A stretch of DNA of 64,000 nucleotides from Aurantiochytrium sp. KH105 (taxonomy: Eukaryota; Sar; Bigyra; Thraustochytrida; Thraustochytriidae). The position numbers and the translations under genes are program-made. The stretch lies in NCBI GenBank assembly GCA_003116975.1, contig BGKB01000068.1, forward strand, positions 186,001 to 250,000, in the 5' to 3' direction. Below the pieces are notes generated by a model that worked only from the letters and a program-made list of their open reading frames with translations, was not told the origin of the DNA and did not search any database. Shown here piece by piece: positions 51,386-60,442 of this stretch; position 1 is the stretch's first letter, and every line of letters begins with the position of its first letter.

Positions 51386-52351
51386 TCACGCGATAGCATC
51401 GCGAACGATCGACGGGACCTTGACGAGGTGGCGCTCCTTGTCATGAACAAAGCACATCTCAAAGACGGCTTCGACGAGCGTCTGATCGTTCGAGACACGC
51501 GTAAGCTTTTGAAGAATTGGCACGACAAAGTCCGAGTGCTCGCCCTTGGGATCTTGCGTTGTTGTAATGCGGAGCGGCTCGACAGGCCTCGCGCCGTTTT
51601 TGTATGCGAGCTTTGCGCTGCGCACAACGGGGACAGCATGAAACTCGGTCTTGGCGCGTGCAAGAATCTCCTTGCTGAGAAAATCCGAGCGCGCACGCTC
51701 GAACCAACAATAGTAGTTGGGGTGGAATGCGATTCCAGTAAAGTCAGTGTCGGCCAAGTGAATGACCAGGTCAAGCTCTGTGGTTTTCCCAAGTGAAGAG
51801 GGCGCCCCGGGCTTGCGCCGAAGCGGCCTTTTCTTGGCGCCGGGCTTTTCGCAGTACGTAAAGTTTGACTTGCAATCGTCAAAGTAATAAATGAGGTCGT
51901 GCACCGGCTGAGGTACCTTGGTGAGCTGAAAAGTTCTGCTCACCGTGACCATCTCTACAAAGCCAGCGACTAGCAATGTGTTGTCGCTCTTTCGCCAGAT
52001 GCTCTGGTCAAAGTGCAGGCGAAAGGGCCCATCTGCAAAGGGGATGGTTCGGACTTCGAGCTCATCGCCGTAAAACGCAGGCTTGCGAAACGACTGCTCG
52101 GACCTCGTGACCACGAAGGAGTCACCATTGTACTCGAACAGTCCTGCGAGAAAGTCTGTGGAGATCGCGTTTTCACGGCCACGCTCAAACCAGGTCAAAA
52201 AGTTACGATAGAACACGATCCCTACTGTGTCTGTGTCCTCTCTGTACACCTTGACGTCGAGCGCGTCGTAGCCACGTGCGCGAGACACCTTAAGAGGCGC
52301 CTCGTCGAGCTTTGGCAGCTCGCCGCAGACTGCAGTCGATGGCGCAGCCAT
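51386..52351 (-). CDS. tandem hotdog-fold acyl-CoA thioesterase
   Basis: A 321-residue protein made of two 4HBT/YbgC-type hotdog domains, at about 25-150 and 195-315. Each carries the family active-site motif: DTDTVGIVFYRNFLTWFERG in the first and DTDFTGIAFHPNYYCWFERA in the second, with the catalytic Asp at the start. Such enzymes hydrolyse acyl- or aromatic acyl-CoA thioesters. Two fused domains can form the functional double hotdog within one chain. The start is the first ATG (52351); the frame continues 22 codons upstream without ATG. There is no obvious targeting peptide. In a lipid-rich protist it could act in fatty-acid or polyketide metabolism, which is inference. Confidence 0.87.
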   Translation of the reverse strand: MAAPSTAVCGELPKLDEAPLKVSRARGYDALDVKVYREDTDTVGIVFYRNFLTWFERGRENAISTDFLAGLFEYNGDSFVVTRSEQSFRKPAFYGDELEVRTIPFADGPFRLHFDQSIWRKSDNTLLVAGFVEMVTVSRTFQLTKVPQPVHDLIYYFDDCKSNFTYCEKPGAKKRPLRRKPGAPSSLGKTTELDLVIHLADTDFTGIAFHPNYYCWFERARSDFLSKEILARAKTEFHAVPVVRSAKLAYKNGARPVEPLRITTTQDPKGEHSDFVVPILQKLTRVSNDQTLVEAVFEMCFVHDKERHLVKVPSIVRDAIA

Positions 52352-52618
52352 CTCGCCACGGACAAAACGCTTACTCGGTCTGGTTTCGTTCGATTGGCGC
52401 GCTTCTTCAAAGGACAACGAGAAGGTATCGACTGCCTCGTTGCCGCAGCCGGGGGGCGTACCGAGTTCGCTTTGCGCACGGCGCTCCCGGTGGTGCTTTA
52501 AGGTCTAAAAAGTGGTTGCTGCCAATGCCGTCTCCTCTCGCAGGTTCACGACGTCATCGAGGCCCGTCTTTGATCATCACAGAGCGCGCGAAAAAAAAAA
52601 CAAAAAAAAAATCAAGTT
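52352..52618. other. short intergenic stretch with A-rich tract
   Basis: An A-rich run at about 52592-52614 lies immediately 3' of the first minus-strand tRNA. Read on that strand it is the T run expected of an RNA polymerase III terminator. Confidence 0.7.
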
Positions 52619-52689
52619 CCCAATGAGGGGATCGAACCCTCGACCATTTGATTAAGAGTCAAACGCTCTACCGCTGAGCTAACCGGGAT
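52619..52689 (-). tRNA. tRNA-Lys (CTT), copy 1
   Basis: Read on the minus strand, the 71 nt fold as a standard cloverleaf. The 7-bp acceptor stem TCCCGGT/ATTGGGA has two G-T pairs. The D-arm is GCTCAGCGGTAGAGC, the anticodon stem TTTGA/TCAAA with loop CTCTTAA (anticodon CTT), and the T-arm GAGGGTTCGATCCCCTC. Internal A and B boxes are intact. There is no intron and no encoded CCA. It is followed on its strand by a T-rich run. Confidence 0.97.
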
Positions 52690-52739
52690 ACCTAGGAAGG
52701 TGGGTTGATGAATTGAATCACCTCTTTCCCATCGGTTGG
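52690..52739 (-). promoter_or_regulatory. conserved 50-nt 5' flank of tRNA-Lys copy 1
   Basis: The 50 nt directly upstream of the tRNA recur before all three copies with few changes. Shared blocks on the plus strand are TACCTAG next to the tRNA and GAATCACCTCTTTCCCATC further out. This may be an external Pol III element or the remains of unit duplication. Confidence 0.8.
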
Positions 52740-53644
52740 GGCCCATTCTGGCGTTGCCACACTCAAGCTCGAGCTGCACGACAGGGGAGCTGGGGCCGGG
52801 AGAGACATGAAATGAAAGAATGGCCAAGACGGCTTTAATTTTAAGACCGTCTCCACGTAAGACCAGGAGACGATTTCCCATATTGGTGTACGGAGATTTG
52901 GCACTCGCGATATTCCGCACTTCAGCCAATCGCCTCGCCGACGCGCAGGCTCGCTCCGCCGCCCTCTGGCTGCTCAGAACACCCGGCGGCACGGCCGTGC
53001 AAGCCTTCGTTGTAAAGTTGTGTTACCCCCCTTTTTTCACCTCATGCGTCTAATCATCGACGATGGACCAGCGCAGAACTGCGCGAAAGGGCGACTTTGC
53101 GCGGGCTTTGCGACCGTGTTCGTGGCGGAGACTGCCGCGCAGCTGGGCTAGATGGCAGGCACAGACAAGGAAACGCGTGGAGAANTACCTTATTAGGCGC
53201 TTTTGCGTCTACCTTTGCCCTATTATGACTTGGTACTCTCTGCCCATATTAGCGCCTATTACCACCACCCCACGCGGCCCGCAAACGCGATAACTTTTCG
53301 TCTACGAAATTTCGCGGCTCAAAAAGACCAGATTCGTGCTCTCCAGGCCGAGCCGAAGCCAGGCGTCCTCGCCGCGGTCTGCGAAACGCAAGTGCGGATT
53401 TTCGGGTCTGTCAAATCTCCGTATATTTTTGCTCCTGCTCTTATAAAAAGACGGTCTTAAAAAAGGAAGCTCAAAAAAGAGCTCAAAAAGAAAAAAAAAA
53501 GGGAAAGAAGAGCCAAGGTTGACGACAACAATCTATGGCACCTTCCTTTCAAGCATTCGTCTCGTATCAAGTTTTTTCCAGCAATGACCCCCAAAAAATC
53601 ACCTGCTGATAACCAAAATAGCGAAAAAAAAATGAACATCGGTT
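52740..53644. other. spacer between tRNA-Lys copies 1 and 2
   Basis: About 0.9 kb without a supported gene. It contains one CGCAAGTGCGG motif (53387-53397), an A-rich patch near 53455-53505 and an undetermined base (N) at 53185. Confidence 0.6.
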
Positions 53645-53715
53645 TCCCAATGAGGGGATCGAACCCTCGACCATTTGATTAAGAGTCAAACGCTCTGCCG
53701 CTGAGCTAACCGGGA
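53645..53715 (-). tRNA. tRNA-Lys (CTT), copy 2
   Basis: Identical to copy 1 except for one T-to-C change in the D-loop region (GCGGCAGAGC instead of GCGGTAGAGC on the tRNA strand). It retains the full cloverleaf and CTT anticodon. Its 3' flank on the minus strand has a long T run (plus-strand A run at about 53624-53632). Confidence 0.95.
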
Positions 53716-53765
53716 TACCTAGGAAGGCAAGATGGTGAATCGAATCACCTCTTTCCCATCGGTTG
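53716..53765 (-). promoter_or_regulatory. conserved 50-nt 5' flank of tRNA-Lys copy 2
   Basis: Same TACCTAGGAAGG and GAATCACCTCTTTCCCATC blocks, at the same distance as in copies 1 and 3. Confidence 0.8.
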
Positions 53766-54028
53766 ATACCGAGAATGTCGCTGGCATTCACAGAGCTCGT
53801 TCGCCCCGCGCGAGACGGCAGGGAACGTTCGTGACGCTAGCAACCACGATGACTTTGGCGTAAGCACGTCGAGATTTGGGGGTTGACAGCCGAAAACTCA
53901 AAAAAAAAAAAGGAAAAAAACAGCTCGGATCAGGCGAGGGCCATTCATTTTCACAGGCCCAAACCACAACACAGAAATTTGGAGGAAAAGAAATAAGGTC
54001 CAAGATTCCCCCCCAAAAAAAATCAAGT

Positions 54029-54099
54029 TCCCAATGAGGGGATCGAACCCTCGACCATTTGATTAAGAGTCAAACGCTCTACCGCTGAGCTAACCGGGA
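54029..54099 (-). tRNA. tRNA-Lys (CTT), copy 3
   Basis: Same 71-nt sequence as copy 1 with the CTT anticodon. Its 3' side (plus-strand AAAAATCAAGTT) also matches copy 1, so copies 1 and 3 share both flanks whereas copy 2 has a different 3' flank. Confidence 0.97.
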
Positions 54100-54149
54100 T
54101 ACCTAGAGAGGCAGGACGGTGAATTGAATCACCTCTTTCCCATCAGTTG
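54100..54149 (-). promoter_or_regulatory. conserved 50-nt 5' flank of tRNA-Lys copy 3
   Basis: Same conserved blocks as before copies 1 and 2 (TACCTAGAGAGG and GAATCACCTCTTTCCCATC), with a few substitutions. Confidence 0.8.
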
Positions 54150-54325
54150 ACCCTACCAAGTCGGCTGACACTTGTGAGGGTCCAGCAGAGTTGTCTCAGT
54201 ATCAAAAGAAAGCACGTATACTACCACCATGCACGACATTGATCGCCAGAGCAAAAGGTCAGCATTCCAAAACCTACGACACAAAATCAAAAAAGAAAAG
54301 GGCTATGTGTTAGCGCAGATCTCGC

Positions 54326-56968
54326 TCACGCATCGTCGTACGCGTCGTTGTACACATCATCGTAGGCATCATCGAAATCAGCAACGTGATGCGCATGATG
54401 TTGCTGCGTCGAAAGCTGCTTGTGGGCCAACTCAGCCTGACGAGCCTTGTTGACTCGCCGGCGATAGATCACGAGGCCTGTCGCAACGGCCGCTCCAATG
54501 AGAGCGACGCAAAGTAAGGCAATACCTGCGGAGCTAAGACCGCCAGAAGAAGACGCGTCCTCGAGCGAGTTAGAAGACGCCTTTAATGTTGAAACCAGGT
54601 CTGTAATTGCGGAAACGTCGCATTGACTGCTGCGAGAGCAAGAGTTCAGAACCGAATTAAAGGTCTTTATTGTCGCAGACTTGGCAAAGAACTCTTGGAA
54701 GTCACCTGGGGACAAAGTATCCTTCTCAATCCGAAAATACACGGCCAAGTCACCGTTGTCTTCCGCATAAGAGGTAAAGTCAAAAAGAGCTTCTTCGCAT
54801 TTGAGCTGGCCCATGCTGTGCGAAGAACGCCTCTTGTACACCGTGCGATGCACCACATAACAGAGCCCATCCAGGAAAGCCGCCGGCGTGTGCTCTGATG
54901 CCACGTATGGGACCTCGAAGCGAAGAATGTAGTACTCGTACGAGGACGTGGCGGTCGCTCCTGTGACTGTGATTGTGACGTCGCCCAAGGCATCGCTGTT
55001 GTCAAAGGCGATCTGAATGGCATCCACAACGCCGTCTGGATTGTTTGTCACCGTTGCAAGTGATGCCATAGCGCTATTGCTATCAGTGAACAGAACGCGA
55101 GACGTAAAGTAGATCTCCACCGTACCTGGCGTTCGAAGATCACGTCGGACGTGGTGCGCGGATTGACGCGGGCTCTTTCGAATGGCGGATGCCTTTGTGA
55201 CATTTTGGCCGGCACGGACCTTGGCTGGACCGAGACGTTCAGGAAGGTTCGTCAACGTGCGTGGAACATGCTTGGGCGCAGTCTCGGTGCCAGCACCATC
55301 ATCATCATCAGCAGCAGGCATGCCGGCGAGAGTGCGGCGTCCAAACCAGGCGAAAGGCACTGGTGTGGGTTTGGCCGTCGGCGACTGCGTTGGACTTTGC
55401 GACGGAGCTGGTGTCGGCATTCTTGACGGCCTTGGTGTGGGCTCTGGCGTAAAACTTGGTGTTGTTCCCCATCCAAATGGTTTTGGCGTAGGCTTCAATG
55501 TAGGCTGGAGTGTTGGCCTTGATGTTGTTGACCAGACCGCGGGTTTCGGCGTGGGTTTCGGCGTTGGTTTCGGCGTGGGTTTCGGTGTGGGTCTTGGCGT
55601 GGGGCTCGGCGTGGGCGCCATGGTACATCGCGTGCAGGAGGGAGCGCCGTACGATGTGTACGAGTCGACCACGGAATAAAAATAGTCCTCGATGTCAACA
55701 TTGCAGTCGCATGAAAATACATAGCACAGACCGCCCGTTTGCACCCATGCGCGACAATCCTCGAGCAGCTCGCAAACTCGAGCGCATGCAGAGTTGAGGG
55801 CTTCTGAGTCACTGAGGGCTATATCGCAGGCATCCGCCAGCAATACATAATCACCCGAGCCGTCACTTGTGCGGCGAATGTTTGCCGAGGAGAACTCGCA
55901 CGTGGCGCAAAACTCGTCGACATACAGATCGTCTTCGTCAAAATTGATGTCGTGCGAGCAGACATCATCGTCGATAAGAACATTGGTTCGCACCGTGGGC
56001 GTGTCTTGGCCATCCAAGCACACCTCTTGAATACACGAAGGGCAAGCCTCAGCGCCGCGATAGTCTCCAGAAACAAAGTATTCGTCCGCAGTGCTTGCAT
56101 CGTCACACGCAAAGACGTAGCACGCGCCTTCGGCAACAATCCAGGCGTCACAATCGTCAATGAGCTCGCAAATGTGTGCGCACGCCTCGTCAAGGTCGCC
56201 TTCGTCATTGACGTCGAGCTCGCAGGACGAAAGAAGATTCACGTAATTTCCAGCAGTATCACTACCCTCGTCAAAGGTGGTGAGAATGTCTTCGTCCGTG
56301 AATGTGCAAAAGCAAAACTCGTTGCTAGGAAGATCGGCAGCCGAGAATACCAGCCTGTGGGAGCAGATATCGCTCGCGCGGATATTCTCTCGAACAGAGG
56401 GAGGGTCTTGGTCATCCAAACAGACACGTTGTCCGCACTCGGTGGTGGGAAGGGGAGTCGGAAAGGATGTCGGAAATACTGTAGGAAAAGATGTTGGAAA
56501 TGCTGTAGGAAAGGACGTCGTCGGAAAGGAAGTTGGAAAGGATGTTGGGAACGAGGTCGTCGGGAAGGATGTTGGGAACGAGGTCGGGAATGAAGTAGGC
56601 TGAGGCGTGGGTGTAACAACAGGCGTGGCCGTTGGCTCCAGAGTGGGCACTTTACAGGCTCGACTTCCTCGGCCCGAGTCATCACCATCGGTGAACTCGA
56701 TTTCTCCATTTCCACAGGTCCATAAGGAGCAATCGCCTCCACGAAGAAGCCAGCCATCACAGCCCCGGTCTATGAACTGGTCGCACAACTGCGAGCATGT
56801 TGCCTCAAGCCCGTCGAGATCATCGTCTGCGATCGCGCAAGCGTCACCGAGGGAGAAATAGTTTCCGGAACCGTCACCAGCTTCGCCAATCGCCTCATCA
56901 AAGGCAAAGTCACACGAGTAGCAGAGATCTTCCGTTTCGACGTCAGAAGCTGTGAATGATATATCTTG
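54326..56968 (-). CDS. C-terminal part of cysteine-rich, PT-rich surface protein A, in frame beyond a TAG
   Basis: This frame directly continues the 56969-59335 gene after its TAG stop and is open for 880 codons. It completes one cysteine module ([14 protein letters not shown] to DCSLWTC). Then come a Phe-Pro-Thr-Ser repeat spacer, two more modules ([32 protein letters not shown]), a Thr-Pro-Lys-Pro repeat spacer, and a juxtamembrane domain ([20 protein letters not shown]). One membrane helix ([21 protein letters not shown]) precedes RRR and a 40-residue tail of His and Asp/Tyr ([15 protein letters not shown]). All cysteines and the anchor are conserved with the paralogue at 61196-64000. There is no suitable ATG near the start of this part, so by itself it lacks a signal peptide. 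It is probably expressed only by stop readthrough, unless the TAG is a recent mutation or error. Confidence 0.8.
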   Translation of the reverse strand, partial: QDISFTASDVETEDLCYSCDFAFDEAIGEAGDGSGNYFSLGDACAIADDDLDGLEATCSQLCDQFIDRGCDGWLLRGGDCSLWTCGNGEIEFTDGDDSGRGSRACKVPTLEPTATPVVTPTPQPTSFPTSFPTSFPTTSFPTSFPTSFPTTSFPTAFPTSFPTVFPTSFPTPLPTTECGQRVCLDDQDPPSVRENIRASDICSHRLVFSAADLPSNEFCFCTFTDEDILTTFDEGSDTAGNYVNLLSSCELDVNDEGDLDEACAHICELIDDCDAWIVAEGACYVFACDDASTADEYFVSGDYRGAEACPSCIQEVCLDGQDTPTVRTNVLIDDDVCSHDINFDEDDLYVDEFCATCEFSSANIRRTSDGSGDYVLLADACDIALSDSEALNSACARVCELLEDCRAWVQTGGLCYVFSCDCNVDIEDYFYSVVDSYTSYGAPSCTRCTMAPTPSPTPRPTPKPTPKPTPKPTPKPAVWSTTSRPTLQPTLKPTPKPFGWGTTPSFTPEPTPRPSRMPTPAPSQSPTQSPTAKPTPVPFAWFGRRTLAGMPAADDDDGAGTETAPKHVPRTLTNLPERLGPAKVRAGQNVTKASAIRKSPRQSAHHVRRDLRTPGTVEIYFTSRVLFTDSNSAMASLATVTNNPDGVVDAIQIAFDNSDALGDVTITVTGATATSSYEYYILRFEVPYVASEHTPAAFLDGLCYVVHRTVYKRRSSHSMGQLKCEEALFDFTSYAEDNGDLAVYFRIEKDTLSPGDFQEFFAKSATIKTFNSVLNSCSRSSQCDVSAITDLVSTLKASSNSLEDASSSGGLSSAGIALLCVALIGAAVATGLVIYRRRVNKARQAELAHKQLSTQQHHAHHVADFDDAYDDVYNDAYDDA
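55545..55612 (-). repeat. minisatellite coding Thr-Pro-Lys-Pro repeats
   Basis: About five copies of a 12-bp unit (GGTTTCGGCGTG on the plus strand) encode a TPKP spacer in surface protein A. Such Pro/Thr runs usually form stiff, possibly O-glycosylated stalks. Confidence 0.9.
56450..56606 (-). repeat. minisatellite coding Phe-Pro-Thr-Ser repeats
   Basis: A tract of 12- and 15-bp units (GGAAAGGATGTC and variants on the plus strand) encodes FPTS and FPTT repeats between the first and second cysteine modules of this part. Confidence 0.9.
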
Positions 56969-56971
56969 CTA
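56969..56971 (-). other. in-frame TAG interrupting surface protein A
   Basis: The minus strand reads GAC ATT TGT TAG CAA GAT ATA. The paralogue has an ordinary Val codon at the aligned position (DVCVTDIDF against DIC*QDISF). The CAA codon after UAG is the 3' neighbour found in the classic leaky UAG context, though the next codon does not fit. Confidence 0.9.
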
Positions 56972-59335
56972 ACAAATGTCGGTGTCGACGCCGACGCGGG
57001 ATCGTATTTCATTGCTGCAGAATTGGCATGAAGTTGTGGGTACCATCGTCGGCGATAGCGTGACGGGAGGTGTAGTTGGAGGCGCGCTTGGCGAAAGGCC
57101 ATTGAGATTAACTTCGATATCGTACGAGAAGCCATCGACATAATTACATTGCTCGACAGGTCCACACGAAGCATCACGAGAACACTGCTGGAAACGGATC
57201 GGTCGCATAAAGAGGAGCTCATTCCCAATGTACGGGATGCTGAGTTCCCGCGAGCAGAGTCCACGCGACGACGGGAAGGCCTTGAAGTCCGTCCACGAAG
57301 ACTCGTCGCCTGCAGTGGCTTGGTACTGAAGGGTGACTCCCGGCGTGCAGGCTGGTAGGGAGGTCTCAAGGTCGTCCAAGCTGGAAACGCACGTCGTCTC
57401 GCTCGTACCGGCCGTGTTGAGAAAGGTCGCCACAGCGCCTGTGAGATTGAATTCGATTGCATCATCAATACACTTTTCAATGTTGGCCGACGCAGAGAAA
57501 GCAACGCGGCAGAACCCTTCGGCCACCTCGAGGTCGTCAAAGTACTCGATGCAAGTGTCAACGTCTATGCTCGATGACGCCATTGGCGCGTAGTTCTCGC
57601 AAAATGGCTCGAAGCACTCTGTCTGCATACTAGCAAGACTGACGCCATTGCCACAGAGCTGCCGGGCGACGTCGAGAGCAACGGCAGTGTCGTAGACTGT
57701 TTCTTTTTCGGCGCATATTGCTTCTGTTTCGAGATGCTGCTGCAAGGACGTAATTTCTGCGGCAGTGGAAATTTCAGAAGTGAGACTGTTTGTGTAGCAA
57801 AAGCCATTGAGATTTTCGCGTTCTTGGGCCCAATTCTCATTGGTCTCAATTACGGCGTCGACATTGATACGATAGTTTCCATACGTTTGCGCACTGATGT
57901 CCTTGCCGGCATCGTTTGGCTTCACGGTACCCAGGCAGGTGATACTGGCTTGGATATTGGTTTCACCGTCGACAATGTACCAGGTGACATCGAAAATTTT
58001 GTCCCTGGAGACGCGGACCCAATTCGAAGTGAACGAAGGCCAGGAGCCGCCACTCGCGAGGTCCCAGCTCTCTTCGAGTGAGGTCGACTCCAGACAGTCG
58101 GTCGCATCAAGGCTAAAATTCGCTTCGGAAGTCATGACAACGACCTCACGAATGACGCCGCGTTCTTCTTGCCGCACAAAGAGACCAAAGTCATCGGCCT
58201 GGTACATGGGAAGCCAGGATGGGGCGCCGTCGGAGGAAGGCTGGCATGCCGAGCCAGATTTCCACCAGGACTTCCACGAGCTGGGTTTCCATTCACAGGC
58301 ATTGCCACTCGTATCGGTGAGGGATTTGCATGTTGACTTGTTGATCTTGCACGTTGTCGTGCTGGTGTCGCGGGCATCGCAGACGCGCCAGGACGTCTTG
58401 GTGCCGTCAAAGGAGATACAGTTGGGGTCTCCGTAGCACGTGCACGTCTCGCAGCATCCGCCCGTGGCGCCGCCGTCGACGAATGCGAGGTTCTGGAGGA
58501 TAATTGATGCCTGCTCTGGGGAAGAGTTGAGTCGTTCGCATGCCGCCGTGGGGTCTGTGAGATCTGCACAAATGGGGGCTTGAAAGCCACTGAAGCGGCA
58601 CGCCGCGCCCGTGAGGTCAACGGTCTGGCAGGCCTCCAGCGCGGTTGTTTCACTTGCCGGACAGCAAGAGTCTGCGTCGTCGAATGTGATTGTATACTCG
58701 ATGCTCGAGGTTGTCACCTGGACCATGTTTTCTGCAGATCCGCAGAGAGGCGCGCTGCCGCAGCTTTGCTGGTCGACGTCTGCAAAGGAAGTCGCGACTG
58801 TGCTTTGGCCTGCCATGACCTCGGAAACGAGACTGGCGGCGGCGTCGAGTTGTTCTTGGCTCAGGTCTGCGGAGCTCGAGTCAATGCGGATGACCACCTC
58901 AAGGATGGAGGTTTCCGCATCCGAGGATATCGTCACGGCCGTGGGCATGGGCGACGGAGCGGCAAGCTCGCATGCCCCGGTGTCTTCATCGTAACTGCAA
59001 GGACTGCCGCAGAGCCAGGGGTTGTCGTCGAAGGAGCTGCAAGGGACGCACGCGCCGACCACGTCGCCTTGGTCAAAGGTGTCCGCAATGTCGCTGTCAA
59101 TCGTGAGCAGGCGCCGCCATATGCAGCCATTCCCGTCCGCTGCGCAGCTCGCTTCGTCTGCGTTCTCCGTGCACGCTTGTGCGGCTGCACTTGCCGCGAA
59201 CACGACCACCGCGACGGCGACCCTCGCCGCGAGCCCTTGTGCGCCGCGTCGCCCTCGGCGCCCGGCTGCCGCCGCTGTCCGCGTGCGGCCTCTTCTCCTG
59301 CGACCGACTCGAGTGCGGTTCCCCTGCTGCGCCAT
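56969..59335 (-). CDS. N-terminal part of cysteine-rich surface protein A (signal peptide to TAG)
   Basis: From ATG 59335 (MAQQGNRTRVG) the frame gives 788 residues to a TAG. A basic start and hydrophobic core (AARVAVAVVVFAASAAAQA) form a signal peptide. The mature protein is secretory, rich in Cys, Ser, Thr and Asp. It includes CTENADEASCAADGNGC, a SEA-like segment (TSILEVVIRIDSSSADLSQEQ), a small CC-CTCYGDPNC motif and a Trp/Ser patch (WKPSSWKSWWKSGSAC). It ends in a Pro/Thr spacer and the start of a cysteine module. I recognise no named domain with confidence. If translation stops at TAG the product is soluble and secreted. With readthrough it becomes a 1669-residue single-pass membrane protein. 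The C-terminal block QQCSRDASCGPVEQCNYVDG is matched by the paralogue at the window's right edge. The frame extends 105 codons upstream of the ATG as low complexity. Confidence 0.82.
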   Translation of the reverse strand: MAQQGNRTRVGRRRRGRTRTAAAAGRRGRRGAQGLAARVAVAVVVFAASAAAQACTENADEASCAADGNGCIWRRLLTIDSDIADTFDQGDVVGACVPCSSFDDNPWLCGSPCSYDEDTGACELAAPSPMPTAVTISSDAETSILEVVIRIDSSSADLSQEQLDAAASLVSEVMAGQSTVATSFADVDQQSCGSAPLCGSAENMVQVTTSSIEYTITFDDADSCCPASETTALEACQTVDLTGAACRFSGFQAPICADLTDPTAACERLNSSPEQASIILQNLAFVDGGATGGCCETCTCYGDPNCISFDGTKTSWRVCDARDTSTTTCKINKSTCKSLTDTSGNACEWKPSSWKSWWKSGSACQPSSDGAPSWLPMYQADDFGLFVRQEERGVIREVVVMTSEANFSLDATDCLESTSLEESWDLASGGSWPSFTSNWVRVSRDKIFDVTWYIVDGETNIQASITCLGTVKPNDAGKDISAQTYGNYRINVDAVIETNENWAQERENLNGFCYTNSLTSEISTAAEITSLQQHLETEAICAEKETVYDTAVALDVARQLCGNGVSLASMQTECFEPFCENYAPMASSSIDVDTCIEYFDDLEVAEGFCRVAFSASANIEKCIDDAIEFNLTGAVATFLNTAGTSETTCVSSLDDLETSLPACTPGVTLQYQATAGDESSWTDFKAFPSSRGLCSRELSIPYIGNELLFMRPIRFQQCSRDASCGPVEQCNYVDGFSYDIEVNLNGLSPSAPPTTPPVTLSPTMVPTTSCQFCSNEIRSRVGVDTDIC

Positions 59336-59835
59336 CTCCTCCTCAATCAAGCTCTGTTTTCCTCCTTGCTCTCGCTTCCCGTTCTCGGCCTGCCTAATCT
59401 CCGCTCTCGCGCGGCTTCGCGCTAGCCCGCGCTCCTCTCCCGCGTCCCAGCCCGCGAAGCGGCTCTGCGCTGCACGTGCGCCGCCTGCTCGAAGCTGGGA
59501 CTTCCTGGCCTCGATCGCCCTCCTCGCGCGGCGTCGCGGTCGCGGGTCTGCCGCCGCTTCGCTCTGCGTCGCGCGTCCTGCCGCGCCTTCTCCCGCGGGC
59601 CTCGCGCGGGGTCCTCGCGTCTCGTCTCCCTCGCGCGCGCGCCAGCTCAACCGATCGCCGACCCGACTCCGGGTCTCTCACTCACAGTCACTCACTCGTT
59701 CACTCACTCGTCTTCAGCCGCGTCCCCCGGCGCACTCGAACCAGCCGCCGCAACTGCCGCCGCTCTCTTCCGCGCCGCGCCGCGCCGCGCCTCCGCTCCG
59801 GCCGCGCCTCGCCGCCGCGCGGGCGCGGGGCTGCG

Positions 59836-59912
59836 CTGGAGCTGGAGCTGGAGCTCGAGATGGAGATGGAGATGGAGCTGGAGCTCGAGCTGGAGATGGA
59901 GATGGAGATGGC
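59836..59912 (+). repeat. (GAGCTG/GAGATG)n hexanucleotide microsatellite
   Basis: Alternating GAGCTG, GAGCTC and GAGATG units over about 77 bp, roughly 500 bp upstream of surface gene A. Confidence 0.92.
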
Positions 59913-60042
59913 GAGGAGATCGGCAGGTGGGCGAGGAGACGGGGAAAGAGAGAAAGACAGAACGGACGGACCGCCGCCGCTCGGCGGGCTGCTGCTGCTT
60001 GCCGGAGACGGAGACGGCGCGTCGCGGCGCAGAGTTCGGGGT

Positions 60043-60078
60043 TGTCTGTCTGCCTGCCTGTCTGTCTGCCTGTCTGCG
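60043..60078 (+). repeat. (CTGT/CTGC)n tetranucleotide microsatellite
   Basis: Nine CTGT or CTGC units in the same upstream region. Confidence 0.9.
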
Positions 60079-60410
60079 CGGCGAGCCGCGGGCGTGCGAG
60101 CGGAGCGGTGCGGCTCGGGCAAGGGAAGGGAAGGGGAGGCGGGAGGCAGGCTGCTCCGCGGCGCCTCGTTTATGTTAGTCGCCCTGCGCGGGCCTCGCGC
60201 GGGCTATACTCGTGTTGCGCGCCGTTTCGCGGACTTGGTCCGCCTTGATTCCACTTAGGCGCTCCTGGCCTTCAAGTGCGCCTCCACCCCCGGCAAGTCC
60301 AGAATGGCAGCACGTGCTTCCAGCGTCCCCCCTCCTTCATCGCTGCGCTGCGCCGATCTGGTACTACAAGTTCAAGTATGGACTATAACTGATAGAGGCC
60401 AACTTACTCT

Positions 60411-60442
60411 GACACCCGACGGGTGTCTTGTGGAGACACCCG
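60411..60442 (+). other. three-armed inverted repeat (two exclusive hairpins)
   Basis: The arm GGGTGTC (60421-60427) can pair with GACACCC on its left (60411-60417, 3-nt loop). As CGGGTGTCT it can also pair with AGACACCCG on its right (60434-60442, 5-nt loop). Only one pairing can form at a time. Confidence 0.7.

Noticed and set aside
53185..53185. Undetermined base N
   Set aside because: An assembly ambiguity between tRNA copies, not biology. It may mark a local misassembly of the repeated tRNA units.
56969..56971. Stop codon as pyrrolysine or as a reassigned codon
   Set aside because: Pyrrolysine coding is not expected in eukaryotes, and TAG ends several ordinary genes in the window. Readthrough, recent mutation or sequencing error are simpler.
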